Source: Parathielavia appendiculata (taxonomy: Eukaryota; Ascomycota; Sordariomycetes; Sordariales; Chaetomiaceae). Taken from it: 64,000 bases of DNA. Within the stretch, counting starts at the first letter, position 1. Each line of letters opens with the position of its first letter. The stretch covers positions 4,780,404 to 4,844,403 of the forward strand of contig NW_026944220.1 in assembly GCF_033297405.1 (NCBI RefSeq), read 5' to 3'. Below are positions 1 through 11,075 of this stretch, piece by piece. The notes beneath the pieces are model-generated. The model did no database searches. It was not told where the DNA came from and was given only the letters and a program-made list of their open reading frames with translations. The position numbers and the translations under genes are program-made.

Positions 1-3000
1 CAGCAACACCTAATGCCGTACCACATGGGGAGAGGATATTACCAGAGAGCCGAGTCAGAGCCCTGCGTGAAGAGATCGATGCGGTTCGGGCCCCAGGATA
101 CGGCCGCGGGAATGGTGTGATGGACAGCCCCGAGGGATTCCCATGCACGCCAGCTCAACCCGTCCCAGGCGCGGTGCTTGGTTAAATTGTCAACGCACTT
201 GTTCAGGTCTTTGATAACATATCAGGTAGCTAGTGGCTGTGGGGAACAAATCAGCCAGAGGAGTCCAAGTCGAGAACAAAGAAATCAAGGCGGTTGGTAT
301 CATGAGACACGACACTGACCGGCGAGGCCACCGTTCCACCGAGGGATTGCCATTAATTGGGCGTGGTTGCGCGGCTGTCGAGCTTGCCTGTAGACGGAAG
401 CGCAGCGGCCAAGGTGAGGCCGTGGGCCAGGAAGCCCAGGAAAGTGGGAATGCGAACCATAACGGCAGCAGGTATAGGCTTTGGTCGGGAAAAAGGTGTG
501 GTGGACTGAGGTGCGTCTTGATCAGGTTGAGATCTTGCTGGTTCGCAAGCGGCTTACTTATACTTTCAGACGGTTGAAGGAAGGCTCATTCTAAACGACC
601 AAGAGCTGCAGGACCGTGCTCTTCTTTCTCATAATGGCAGGTTACAGTGACATGGCTCGGTGGGGACTAAGACATGATGATGTCTGAGAAGACGAGGATG
701 GCCCTTGGCCTTGATTGGGGTGCCCTCTACAATGCGATACACCATTGTAGCACCTCCACCATCGACGATAGGTTGCTCTGTAGTTCCATCACGACCCTCT
801 CCAGCGTACGCGGCACCTCGGAGCTCGGAGAAACTCCAGTCCGGAAAAGGCCCGAATCTTCCATCTTTCCGATAATGAACTCCAGCCGAAACCGATGGAT
901 ATGCTGGACTAATAGACTGGAAACTTCCCGATTTCGAAAGACTATGGCTGCGGCTTTGATGACGCCATACAGCCATCGGATTCTGGCACCTATTTGTCGG
1001 TGGGAGACTTGAAGTTGCTGCTGGGCTCTCAGCTCTTACGGAAATAGAAAGGGAAACGCAGGGTCTCAGCCTCCCTGTCAAGTTCAGAAGTAGCTGTTGT
1101 TGGTAGCCGCTGTAGCCGAATTGCAAGTTGCAACGTGAACCTGAAAAGATCGAGTGATGTTGGGTAAGCTATTTCAAGGTATCACAGTTCTCATGGCACG
1201 ACATCTCAAGCTCGGCTTCCCCCGGCTCGGCACCGCGCTCCTCGGAACCCATGACTTCATCTTCCAGCGAATGCGGGCCGTTTTCTACCCTGTCGACTTG
1301 CCCCTAGCCGGATGGACCGATACGCTCATGTTGTTCATCCAGGAACCGATTCGGACCTTCGGATACTGCATTGGCGGAACCGAGCGATAATCCCCTGCAG
1401 ACGAATGGCAGCTGATGATGTTTGCGGCAGTCCCTGGACAACACAAGCCCTCCGATCGTGCCGCCGCTTCTGCCGCGAAAATCCAGCGAATACGGTCAGT
1501 TCAGCCGTCTCAACACATCACTCTATTGATGCTTCCAGTAGTACTGCGCGAGCTCAACTTAGACTAGCTACATAGTTCGCTGTCACGGCTTCGGTGAAGT
1601 CCGAGACATCGGACTCAATAGTGAGGCCTAAGGCACGGTACCGGCTCTATTGCCACGGACATATTCAGAACTTGATATGTCCCATCACCTGCTGGACTGG
1701 GACGTCGCTGTTTCGGGATCACCACAAGTCGTCATGTCCGAGAATCTCGTTTATGCCGATCGGATCGACCGATCCAACCAGCGACCCTCCGGTCAGTCAT
1801 TGATCCTGCAACCCGACCGGTTCTCGCTGCTAGCCAAAGGGTGATCTAGAAGGCGATGGCACAGTTGCTTTTTCGCGATTGGTCTGCGAGAGCCGAGACT
1901 TCGGACAGGATCGTGCTCTGAAACCGCCAAGAGGCGACCGCTGGTTGATTGTTGTTCCTACGCCATTGTATTCTAACGAGGGTGTGCCGGACGTTCGACC
2001 GCTCTGGATACGGGAAAACCGTACCCTTGGCCCCTTGCAGGCCGGATGAAAGATCTATACTAAGTTCAAGAAGCGTCCAAGCCAACAGACTCGACTCATA
2101 CAATCCATCTTCCCTTCCGTCTAACAATGCCAGGCCCACAACCCCCCAAAGGAACGAGCTTCATATTTGGTAGTGCAGCAAGAGCATACAAGATCATGGG
2201 GAGGACTCGGGCCGTTCGGTCCATTGACTAGAACATCGAGCACGAATCCGCAGAGTGGATACCGGTGTACAAGGCGTTGTGCACCAAGTCATCGAGGCCG
2301 CTGTACTTACCGCAACCAGTGCAGACGGACCGTTGCTGTGCCATGACATTGCCTCGGATCGTGATCTTGGAGGCTTGTTAAGAGGCATGTTAGTGCGCGG
2401 CAATGTTGGGTTGGCTGGGTGTAAATGGGATTCAAAGCGTGAGCTTCAAAGTCACTGTCAACATGGAGCATGTCGGCTATATGAGCGCATTCGGCATCCG
2501 TCACGATCCAGCGATAGCCGATACTGCTGTTCGGATTCGTGACAACCTCGGAAGGGAGGGGCTCGTCCATCGCACGCGGATGGGCAGACAGGCCGGTGAC
2601 GCTCATGGTTGCTGCCAACTGGCTGTTTCGATTGCTGCAGTGTCGTAGTGATTATTTCTGTCAAATCTTCTTGGGGAGAAGAAATGGAGGACGGTGTCCC
2701 GGATGACGTTGGCATGCAACCCCGACTACTATATACTGTTGACACATACGTTGGACAACGTACCTGGAGTCGGGTCGTCTACAGAGACCTGGCCGCCTAC
2801 GGACAAATGCAGTCTGAAGTCACAATCCCCAGATGCATCATGCAATTTGGATTTGCAACCCTTACTGTATTACACGTGTAGCTTGACGACAATGTTGAAT
2901 TGCCAGTTCTAGGCGCCAAGAGCCCATCTGCAGTTCAACAGTACGTAGTTACTGTGTATAGGTCTTAGAAAATCCAGGGTTTCAGTCCCCCTTCCTTGCC

Positions 3001-3012
3001 CAACCATGCAAC
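1..3012. other. Left-edge region with no recognisable gene
   Basis: I read this stretch on both strands and found only short overlapping open frames. None shows a motif, a plausible intron chain or a convincing start context. No tRNA, rRNA or clear repeat end was recognised. It is best treated as intergenic sequence, possibly with very old repeat remains. Confidence 0.5.
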
Positions 3013-3020
3013 AATTCAGC
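3013..3020. repeat. Left target-site duplication of hAT element
   Basis: The 8 bp AATTCAGC directly precede the left terminal inverted repeat. The identical 8 bp follow the right terminal repeat at 4276-4283. An 8-bp duplication is the hallmark of hAT insertion. Confidence 0.85.
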
Positions 3021-4275
3021 CAGCGCTCCCAACAATTCAATTTTTCTTGGCAATCTTCCAATCCAATCAATCCAATCCAATTCAAGCATGGATTTTTTGG
3101 GCTCAATTCAATCCAATTCGGACACTGTGATTGATTGACGAATTGTCAATTATTAGGCCTGATTTTTCCCTGTTTGGACGCCCTGAAAAACCCTGGGGGG
3201 GGGGGGGGGGGGGATACTGCCCATCTAGCCGGAAAAACAGCCGGACCGGACGCGTTGTGGGTGCCCCCCTAGTTCGAGGCGCGTTGTATCGTGATGGTTC
3301 CCCTTGGTGTTGCGTCCCCGGGTCGAGCCCGACTGTTCTACTAGGCCATAGCTGCCTCCGAAGTACCGCTATGGCTGACCTCCCCGATTGCTCAGCCACG
3401 GCTTCTACTGCCAGCGATGCTCCGACCCTCCTATCGACTGCTTCTACCGCCGGAAACAGCGCATTCTCCCGCCTTCGCCGGGCCCGCAGCATTACCTGTA
3501 ACGGTCTCAGGTAGTATATTGCAACTAGCTGATGACGACTCTACGAGTACACTGAACTTGGAGAAGGAAAGAAGAGATGTGAGACTCTGGTAGCTGGGGA
3601 GCCAATTTATCCTCACAGGTGTGCGCTGCTAGAAGGTTCAACACTGTGGGTCGAGTGGGAATAGCTTCATCCAGGGGGTTTGGTGGACCCGTGCTTATAC
3701 GAGAGCTGGCCGAGGGTCATCGAGGCCCATCTCGGGTCCAGCCCGTTACAACACTACCTCTATGGAGATGACTTCTACGATCCGCCCGAGGCTCTCCACG
3801 GCCTGGATGAGGTAGCAGCCTACTTTGGCGAGCCTGTTAGGCCGGTGGAAGATCCGTTGCAGTGGTGGTTGAGTAACCAGGAGCGATTTCCTAGGCTGTC
3901 AAAGATGGCGCTCGACTTGCTCTCTCTTCCACCCATGTCAACGGAGTGCGAGAGGACGTTCAGCCTTGCGAAACTGGACGTGGGAATGCAGAGGCACTCT
4001 ACACAGGAGGATACAATATCAAAGCTCCAGTGCCTAAAGAATTGGCTGCGAAATCAAGGTCCTTCTTAGCAGGGTTGTAATCAGGAACCTGGATGTCTGG
4101 AGAAGGCCCAGTGATTCGGTCGGCTCGGAATAACCTCCCGGGATCATGTGACGTTAATTGCAATTCTTCAATTCAATTCAATTCTGGGCCTTCAATCAAT
4201 CAATTATTCAGAAAGGCCTCAATTCAATCCAATTATGAGGCTTGGATTGGATTGATTGGATTGTTGGGAGCGCTG
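3021..4275 (+). mobile_element. hAT-family DNA transposon, internally deleted (1255 bp)
   Basis: The ends are perfect 16-bp inverted repeats (CAGCGCTCCCAACAAT at 3021-3036 and its reverse complement at 4260-4275), flanked by an exact 8-bp direct duplication. Just inside both ends lie many copies of ATTCAAT/CCAATC-type motifs, which resemble hAT subterminal repeats. Inside is a G homopolymer (about 3196-3213) and one open frame for the C-terminal dimerisation region of a hAT transposase (3680-4069). Autonomous hAT elements are usually 2.5-4 kb, so most of the transposase has been lost. The intact ends and duplication suggest an insertion not heavily eroded at its borders. The element could be mobilised in trans by a full-length relative elsewhere, but that is inference. 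Confidence 0.85.
3680..4069 (+). pseudogene. hAT transposase C-terminal fragment (hATC dimerisation region)
   Basis: This 130-codon frame has no ATG at its beginning and simply continues from upstream non-coding-like sequence, so it is a remnant. The segment around residues 59-95 has the conserved hATC pattern: DPLQWW near its start, followed by LSKMALDLLSLPPMSTECER and then TFSLAKL. That pattern marks the dimerisation and insertion domain at the C-terminus of hAT transposases. The catalytic core with the DDE residues and the BED zinc finger is not readable in the rest of the element. No intact transposase can be made from this copy. Confidence 0.8.
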
Positions 4276-4283
4276 AATTCAGC
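4276..4283. repeat. Right target-site duplication of hAT element
   Basis: AATTCAGC directly follows the right terminal inverted repeat and is identical to 3013-3020. Confidence 0.85.
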
Positions 4284-5236
4284 ATCTTGAAATGGGCGTC
4301 CTCCACGTCTTACCTGCCCTCATGCCCTCAGCTGGCCAAGGATAGCGATCTTCGGATCAAAAACGGACAATTTCGTGGCTCCTGCATGATGAAAGGGTCG
4401 GATGAGGTGATGAAAATAGTGACACATTGGGGGGAAGAACAGGTGGATTGGGGGATAAAACGGCGGCAAACTTGGAAGTGGGAGGAGGAAAGACGTCCTG
4501 GACTACACCGTTCATGTTCATGTTTCCAGAAGTGGCCAACCTCTGATCTAGAGGCTTTCAGTTTGACTTCATTCCGCTCGGCCACCTTGCCATTAGATGC
4601 GATAGTGACGGCCGAGAGTTGGTGGTCTTTGTCTCAGTCTTTTGTTGTGGTGTGGAGATGGGGGGATCACTATCTTATCAGTCGAATTGCCAAGGTACGA
4701 TTTGTGGGTGAGGTGAGATGGCCGAATGCAGGATCCCAACCATATGGAAGGCTGGGCCCTACTCTGTACACGTACTTATCTATTCGTACGGCAAAGAGAC
4801 AAGAAGGGCGCGATTTTCGCAATCGAGATTTCCACTCCAGGAGCAGCCCTTCTGGAGACGGCAGCTTTCATTAAGAGGGGGATTGCCTGTCCGGGTGACT
4901 CGTCCGGGCAGCTCGCCGAGTGCCGATCCGCCACGCCCGGGGATGCGTCACCGGAGCGGGGGCCGGAGATAACCGGTTTGGTCGGCGGGTGCTGCCACAG
5001 AGCTCAGGAGAGGGGTTGAGGGGGATGAGCTAAATAAAGAAATCATATCAACTCGACTTCCAGTGAATGAAGCGCTCTTACCTTAGCTTCACCAGGCCTC
5101 GTTTCTCATTCATCTCATTCTCCAATCCATCCACGTTCCAGTCTCATCTTGAAAGCAACCCCCTCTCGCTCATCTCCGTGACATCCCACTCTACCACATC
5201 CCACCAACCCACCCTTTCAAGTTTCCCACCAAGACC
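4284..5236. other. Intergenic region and probable promoter of the HAD gene
   Basis: No supported gene was found. An AT-rich patch with CTAAATAAAG lies at about 5030-5039 and the pyrimidine-rich run before the HAD start at 5237 looks like a fungal 5' UTR. If transcription starts before 5067, an upstream ATG there opens a 75-codon frame that overlaps the HAD start out of frame (5067-5294) and could lower its translation. That is inference. Confidence 0.4.
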
Positions 5237-6019
5237 ATGTCGGACCTCACCACCTTCTCGGCCCTCTCCTTCGACTGCTACGGCACCCTCATAGACTGGG
5301 AATCCGGCCTCCTCTCAGACCTCTCCCCGCTCCTCACCGCCCTCCCTTCCTCCCACCCCTGGCACACCACACCTTTACTCGCCGTGCAGCGCTTCAACGA
5401 CCACTCAGAGCACCTCTGGGCGACGCAGCCCAAACTCGCCTACGACGCCAACCTGGTCGAGTCCTTCCGCCGGCTGGCCAAAGAACAGAACGTCAACCTC
5501 CCCGAAGAGACATTGTCGCGAATCGGCGATGGACCCGGCCGGTGGCCAGCCTTCGCCGACACGGTGGAAGGACTTTTAAAGTTGGGGAGGTACTACAAGC
5601 TGATCATCCTCAGCAACGTCAACGAGGCCAACATTACGCGGGCCGTGGCGGGGCCGCTGGCCGGGGCGAGGTTTGACGCCGTCTACACTGCCGAGGCAAT
5701 CGGGAGTTACAAGCCGAGCCACGACAACTTTCGGTATCTATTTGCGGGAGCCAGGAGGGAATTTGGGGTGGACAAGGAGCAAGGGGGGCTGCTGCATGTG
5801 GCGCGGAGCCTGACGGCCGACCATGTCCCTGCGAAGGAACTTGGGTTGAGGAGCGTGTGGATTGCGCGCGGAGGGGATAAGCCAGAGGGGTACGGGACGG
5901 GAGGGGATTACGAGAAGCTGAAGGGGGAGGGGAAGCTGGCGTTTGAGTGGATGTTTCAGACGATTGGGGAGTTTGCGGATGAGGTCGAGAGGCAGTTTGC
6001 TGCGAAGGAGCAGGAGTAG
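5237..6019 (+). CDS. HAD-superfamily hydrolase, haloacid dehalogenase type II-like
   Basis: This is an intronless 260-residue protein. Near the N-terminus is the nucleophile loop FDCYGTLIDWE (about residues 13-23). Motif II is LSNVNE (about 129-134), the motif III lysine lies in GSYKPSHDN (about 157-165), and a motif IV-like HVARSLTADHVPAKELG segment follows (about 186-202). The order and length fit the type II haloacid dehalogenase branch, whose members release halide or phosphate through an aspartyl-enzyme intermediate. The true substrate in fungi is usually unknown. No signal peptide is seen, so it is probably cytosolic. The start was chosen because the ATG has a good context (AAGACCATG) and places the nucleophile loop at the usual distance. 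The 3' end converges on the RRN9-like gene with only 37 bp between stops. Confidence 0.85.
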   Translation: MSDLTTFSALSFDCYGTLIDWESGLLSDLSPLLTALPSSHPWHTTPLLAVQRFNDHSEHLWATQPKLAYDANLVESFRRLAKEQNVNLPEETLSRIGDGPGRWPAFADTVEGLLKLGRYYKLIILSNVNEANITRAVAGPLAGARFDAVYTAEAIGSYKPSHDNFRYLFAGARREFGVDKEQGGLLHVARSLTADHVPAKELGLRSVWIARGGDKPEGYGTGGDYEKLKGEGKLAFEWMFQTIGEFADEVERQFAAKEQE

Positions 6020-6056
6020 ATAGACGTCTTTTTCAACGCCACTAGGTATGGAGAGC

Positions 6057-8294
6057 TCAGAGGAACGCCGAGTCCAGCTCCTCGGATCCCGCCCTGGCCT
6101 TCTTCCGGGACCTGGCATGCCGCTGCGTCGTGTCTTCCCCGCGCCACCCCTTCCTGATCTTGATTGGTTGCAGAAATCTGTCCACATGCAAGCCCCCCTC
6201 CATCTCGTCGGCGCTGTCCTCCTCGTCCTCCGTGAAGTCGGCCGCCCGCTTGCCATGCACCGTTTGGAGATGCCGCGCGAGGTTTGCCCGCTTCGCGAAC
6301 CCCTCGACGGCCCGGGGGCAGTTCGGATAGTGGCAGAAATGGCTTGCACCTGGCGTCCCCGACCGGCTGCGCCGTTGGGTTGGGGTCTCCGCCTCTGTCA
6401 CGTCTGGCTCTGTCGGATTGGGTTCGAGATTGCCGTGCACCGCTTTGAGGTGCCTCTCGTAATTCGACTTCTTCGTAAACCCCTCGACGGACCTGGGGCA
6501 GGCCCGGTGGGGACACAGCCGGATTTGCCGTGGCTTTGACCTGCTACGCCGGCTAGCTGGTGCTTCTGATTCGGGCTCAGGCGACGAGGCACCAAGTCTG
6601 ACGCTCGAGTGGCGGCTCACAGTGCGAAGCTGGGCCAACTCTTCCTCAGAGTCATCATCGTCCGAGGAGGAAGGGAGAGGACCGCCGGGCACATAACGCG
6701 TCGACTCCAGCCCAACCTTGTCGGACGTAGACCGTTCATGCAGCGTGTGCATCGTCATCTCCTCTCTGAAGAGCGTGGCGCATCGCTGGGCGGCGCGAGC
6801 CATGACGACTGGCGAAAACCCGGCCAGGGCAGCAGCACCCAGCACGTCCCGCCAGTCCCGCAGGCCCCATCGTTTAAGCAGCCTCTCCCTGTTGCTCTTG
6901 GACGAGACGCTGGACCCTGACTGGGCTGACCTAGGGCTCGCCCGTGAACCTGCCGAGACAGACCGCCGTGCTCTGTTGATGCTCCTGCTCCTGCTCCTGC
7001 CGCGATCAATTTCCGAGTCCGCAGGGGAGAACGCCGGAATCTTCCTCCTTCCCTGCCTAGCCAGCCTGATGAGCATCTCCTGCTCCGTCTCCCCTTCGCG
7101 CGGGACGTGCACCTTCTTTGGCCTCCCTCCGCGATATTTCGGTGGAAAAGGTGACTTCGCAGGTACGGGGGACGGCACTTGAGACGGCTTCTCCGACACC
7201 GCCTCGATGTCCGTCTCCTCGTCACTAGCAGAGGACTCTGACATGTGGCCGAGGCCGGCCATGCGCTGGTTGTGCAGGATCATGAACGTATCGTCTAGCC
7301 TGGCCATAATGCGGCGCGCCACGGGGCGGAGCAGCGCATACGACCTGTTGTCGTCGGCCGATATCACCGGCGTAAACGTAGGCGGCGCAGCTCTCCGCTT
7401 GCGTCGGGGCGGCATCTTCCGCGGCTCGTCCGTCTCATCATCCCTGGCAGGAGTCCCGGCCGTGTCGGACTCGTCCGTCTCGCCCCCCGTCGTCGTGGCG
7501 GCGTCTCCCGTCTCGATGGACGGCACAACCACCTCCCCTGTCTTATGCTGTAGATCCCTCTTCCGAAACTTCTCCTTTGCATACCGCAAGATGGTGGCAG
7601 AGATCTCCTCCTCCAGATTACACCCCGCAAACGGCTGCCCTTGATCGCGTCGTAGGGTGAACGGCTCGTTGACGTCCACAGTCCGGGGAAGCAGCCCGTC
7701 ATCGGGCACTTCGTCTGCCCTCATGGGCCACGCCGTCCACGCTCTCCCGGGGTCCCACGCTGTCTCCTCGTTGCCGTCCTCGTCCTGTCTGTCATCAGTA
7801 TCACACTCTCAATCTGGTCCCCGAACCAGATCATCCGTTTACAACACGGAACCAACCCGAACTGCATTCTCCAACCAAAAGATCTTCCCATCCGCACCCG
7901 ACCCATCACACAGTGGTGAACTAACGATAGAAAAAAAAAGGAATAAAGAAAAAGAAAATATTCCAACAGCAAAGCGAGAGATAGAAAAGAAACATACCGC
8001 AACAGGCCCCACCCGAAACCCCTGCCTCAACCCAAAGGCATTGTACAAATGCACCGCCAGGTCTTCCCTTCTCACATTCTCCAGCGACGTCCACGTCTGC
8101 CGGTCAGCCTCGGTCCACAATCGCCATGTCGAAGGGTGGCCGCGCCAGCGGTTGGGGCGGGTTTCGTGCAGTTCGTCGCTGTCTGTGGCGCCGTGGTCGT
8201 CGAACCCTTCTTGCTGTTCTTCTTCTTCTTCTTCTTCTTCTTGTTGTTGTTGTTGTTGTTGTTGTGGTTGTTGTTGTTGAGCGTCATGCATCAT
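6057..8294 (-). CDS. RRN9: RRN9-like RNA polymerase I initiation factor with two C2H2-like zinc fingers
   Basis: Two exons are inferred: 8294-7998 and 7805-6057, separated by a 192-nt intron (GTATGT donor), giving about 681 residues. The N-terminus is a poly-Gln then poly-Glu tract. It is followed by a segment spanning the splice that matches my memory of the fungal Rrn9 domain (TWRLWTEADRQTW, HLYNAFGLR, then WTAWPMRADEVPDDG). RRN9 is a subunit of the upstream activating factor that recruits RNA polymerase I to rDNA, so a nucleolar role is expected. The C-terminal third carries two tandem fingers of the form C-x4-C-x15-H-x4-H, around genomic 6400-6550 and 6240-6345. The yeast protein lacks such fingers as far as I recall. 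The middle is basic, serine-rich and disordered. The identification rests on the N-terminal block. The reading frame joins cleanly, in phase 0, across the intron. Confidence 0.65.
8213..8282. repeat. Trinucleotide tract encoding poly-Gln/poly-Glu
   Basis: On the minus strand this is an interrupted CAA/CAG run followed by GAA/GAG codons, giving Gln-rich then Glu-rich tracts at the N-terminus of the RRN9-like protein. Such runs are prone to length change by slippage. Confidence 0.7.
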
Positions 8295-8300
8295 TGTCAC

Positions 8301-9050
8301 CTCGAATTCGGGTGGGATGTTAGCGTTGGTTGGGAGATGCGGTTCCGGTTGGGATGTCGTTTCGACGGGTGTCGAAGATGGAGATATGTTTGCGAGACTT
8401 TAGAGGGCGGAGAGGAAGGAAGTCATGAAATATTTGACGGATTGTTTCGCGACAACCTTGTTGTAGTCACCGCCTTAAAGTCAACCAACTGTAGGATGAG
8501 GCCATGAACTCCGGAACAAATAGTGGAGTGGGTGAAGTTGTGTTGCTTGATGGAAGGTTAGAGTTGAAAGTTGAGACGAACGGACCCTAACCCTGATATA
8601 GAGCGTTTGCTCTGCTGAGCTTCGAAACAAGAGAAACCATGGATTTGTGACTTTAGAACTCTACTTCTAGTGAGAGAAAGAAGGGCAAAAGCTCAACGGC
8701 TAACGCTCTCCGCCAGTCAAAGAGAGGTAGCCGGTTACGAAACCCTCGGGAGGGTTTACTACGTGGGGGTGCCAGGGGGGCGACAGGGCTTGGATTCAGA
8801 GTAGTAACCTCTTATCAACCAAGAGGCTCTCATCACCAAGCCCTGGGAGGACCACCACTGGTGACCGCATTCAGCGGTGGTCGTTGAAGTTGGAAAACCG
8901 GAGCCTTCTGCAATACCACCGGCTAGTGCCCCAAAGGCATGGCTTCCATCGACATAGTACGATTGAGCGTTGACCGGCATTAAATCACATCGAACGAGCA
9001 GGAATGACAACTAGGTAAAGGTATCACGATACCCTCCCACCAACACGCTA
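8301..9050. other. Intergenic region between NOP7 3' end and RRN9-like 5' end, with hairpin-rich repeat
   Basis: No gene is seen. The 8301-8600 part is the probable promoter and leader of the RRN9-like gene. From 8740 to about 8900 the sequence is strongly self-complementary: AAACCCTC/GAGGGTTT around a GG loop at 8740-8757, CAGGGCTTGG (8784-8793) with CCAAGCCCTG (8836-8845), and the nested CCTCTT (8808-8813) with AAGAGG (8821-8826). A related sequence occurs near 46578. Confidence 0.5.
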
Positions 9051-11075
9051 TTACGCCTTTGCCCTCTCCTTCTCCTTCTCCAGCTTCCGCCGCTTCTGCC
9101 TCAGCTTCATGTCCTCGGCGCTCTTCTTGCTGTTGGTGTACTGCATCTGCTCAAACAGCTTGCGCTTCTTCTTGCTCAGCATGCCCTTGGCCCGCTCCAG
9201 GTCCTCGGCCTCCTGCTTCTTGCGCCGCTCCAGCGCCCGCTTGGCCTCGAGCTTCGCCTTGGTCTTGGCGTCCACCTTCTTCTGGTCGGCCGCTTGCACC
9301 AACTTGCCCGTGATCTCGGCCTCGAGCTCCCGCTGCCGCTGCAGCGTGGCCGACTCGTCCTCGTCCTCGTCCTCGTCGTCGGACTCTTCCTCTTCGTCTT
9401 CCTCGTTCTCCGCCTCCGAGAAGCCACCAAAGTCGCCATCGACTTTGTCTTCGTCTTCTTCCTCGTCAATTTCGGATGCAACGTCCATGTCGTTCTCGAC
9501 CTCGGACGCCTCACCGCCTTGCTCCACGTTGGCGTCCTCCAGCTCGGCATCGATGGCCTCGACTTCTGTCTGCTGCTCCTCCAGCGGAATGGTGGGATCG
9601 TACTGCCCTTGCGTGGACTTGACGAAGGGGCTGAGGTGAGGCGGCAGCGACGCGCCCGGGGCGTAGAGCCCAGTGTCCTTGAGCTCCTCGTCGTTGATGC
9701 TGTCCCACACCCACTGCGGCTGCACGTATACGCGCCCGGGATACCGACCGTTGGGTCCGAGCTTTTGAGCCGTTTGGTTGTCCTCGCCATCGCCCTCGTC
9801 GCTCGCGGCGGCCTGCACCACCGGCCTGTCGACAATTTGGTGCGTAATGGATGGGTCCGACTCGTCTGTTGTGAAGGCGCCCTCGCCGAGAACCGAGTCC
9901 CAGCCTATCCTCTTGCAGCCAAATGCGCGGAGGATGAACTCGAGCGGCTGCCGCGGCGTCTCGCGCGAGAGGAAGAAGGTGTACTTGGAGAACAGCTGCG
10001 ATGGGTCACTGCTACTGTACGATGGCTGCGGCAGGACATCGCCACCGGGGGCGACGGGCTCGAACTTGTCAATAGCATCGCTGGGCTGTTCTTCGCCTTC
10101 TTCTTCGGCCGGGCCATCTCCGGGCTCCTTGTCGTCCGCCTCGTCCCTCAGCTTCTGCATCAGCTTATCGACCTCGGCCTGCACCTTGGGATCTGGCCCG
10201 TGCTCCTCGCCGTTGGCGATGGCCTTGGTCTCGTCGTTCGCGATGTTCAAACCCTCCAGAGCAAAGGCGCCGAGCTCGGCGCCTTGGTCGTCCTTGAGCT
10301 GGTCAAACTTTGGCGGATACTTGAGCCCGACGGACGTGTACAGTCTGTAGTTGACAAAACCGAGCAGCGTCATGTAGAACTCGACAAATGTGCCCATGAT
10401 ACGGAAGTCGACGTCGCCGACGACCCTCTGGTTGAACTTGTAGGGCACCAGCCACAGGATGTCCTCGCCTTGAATGTTGGCCTGGTAGTATATTCCCTTG
10501 ATGGACAGGAATGACTTGCGCAGGCTGTGCGACACGATGAGGTAGTGCTCAAACTCGAGGCAGAGGCGCTCGCAGCGGGCGATCATCTTGGCGGGCACGG
10601 CGGTCGTGGACGGGAGGTTGGCAAACAGAAAAAGCATCGACAGGCAGTCGTCCAGGTCGCGCAGGGCGTCGGTGAAGGTTGGGTAGCGCTCTCGGATGAC
10701 GTGGTTGAGCGTGTAGCGCGGCTTGCCCGTCTTGTCGGGGCGGGCGGCGTTGCGCTCGAGGCGGGCGGCGTCCGAGACATCGCCGCGGCCGAGAGCTTTC
10801 GAGATCTTCTTCTCGAGCACCTTTTGCTCGCGGAACTTTTGAAGCAGCGGCTCATGCAGCAGATACTGGATATCCTTGGTGTAGTAGAAGGTGGTCGAGG
10901 CCGTGGCCGACTTGGACACCTTCTTGCGGTTCCGGGGCTCGCGCGGGTAGATGCCTTTCCAGATGCACAGCTTGCGGAAGTCGGGCAGGCTGAGCTGCAG
11001 CTTCTTGACCGCCTGCGTGCGCGTAATGTAGTTCTTGGCCTGGCCGGCCTGGCCCTTCTTTTTAATCTTGGCCAT
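9051..11075 (-). CDS. NOP7: Pescadillo homologue, 60S ribosome biogenesis factor
   Basis: This is a single-exon protein of 674 residues. It starts with the conserved pescadillo N-terminus (MAKIKKKGQAGQAKNYITRT) and continues through the N-terminal pescadillo domain to about residue 290. A BRCT domain follows (about residues 355-480; W-containing core at VYVQPQWVWDSINDEEL). The C-terminus has a long acidic stretch and then a basic lysine-rich coiled-coil tail. Nop7/PES1 works in the nucleolus with Erb1 and Ytm1 (the PeBoW complex) on 27S pre-rRNA processing. Length is close to other filamentous fungal orthologues and somewhat longer than the yeast protein. The gene is divergent from the PIG-U/GAB1 homologue, with 283 bp between the two start codons. 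Confidence 0.97.
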   Translation of the reverse strand: MAKIKKKGQAGQAKNYITRTQAVKKLQLSLPDFRKLCIWKGIYPREPRNRKKVSKSATASTTFYYTKDIQYLLHEPLLQKFREQKVLEKKISKALGRGDVSDAARLERNAARPDKTGKPRYTLNHVIRERYPTFTDALRDLDDCLSMLFLFANLPSTTAVPAKMIARCERLCLEFEHYLIVSHSLRKSFLSIKGIYYQANIQGEDILWLVPYKFNQRVVGDVDFRIMGTFVEFYMTLLGFVNYRLYTSVGLKYPPKFDQLKDDQGAELGAFALEGLNIANDETKAIANGEEHGPDPKVQAEVDKLMQKLRDEADDKEPGDGPAEEEGEEQPSDAIDKFEPVAPGGDVLPQPSYSSSDPSQLFSKYTFFLSRETPRQPLEFILRAFGCKRIGWDSVLGEGAFTTDESDPSITHQIVDRPVVQAAASDEGDGEDNQTAQKLGPNGRYPGRVYVQPQWVWDSINDEELKDTGLYAPGASLPPHLSPFVKSTQGQYDPTIPLEEQQTEVEAIDAELEDANVEQGGEASEVENDMDVASEIDEEEDEDKVDGDFGGFSEAENEEDEEEESDDEDEDEDESATLQRQRELEAEITGKLVQAADQKKVDAKTKAKLEAKRALERRKKQEAEDLERAKGMLSKKKRKLFEQMQYTNSKKSAEDMKLRQKRRKLEKEKERAKA

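Noticed and set aside
7839..8300. A separate 153-residue Gln/Glu-rich protein on the minus strand
   Set aside because: Its 5' two thirds is exon 1 of the RRN9-like gene. The last ~50 residues are intron translation after a GTATGT donor, and codon 1 is GTG, so the real ATG is 8294.
9109..10514. Long plus-strand frames opposite the pescadillo gene
   Set aside because: They are mirror translations of GC-rich coding sequence, have low-complexity Ser or Leu/Val runs, and match no motif.
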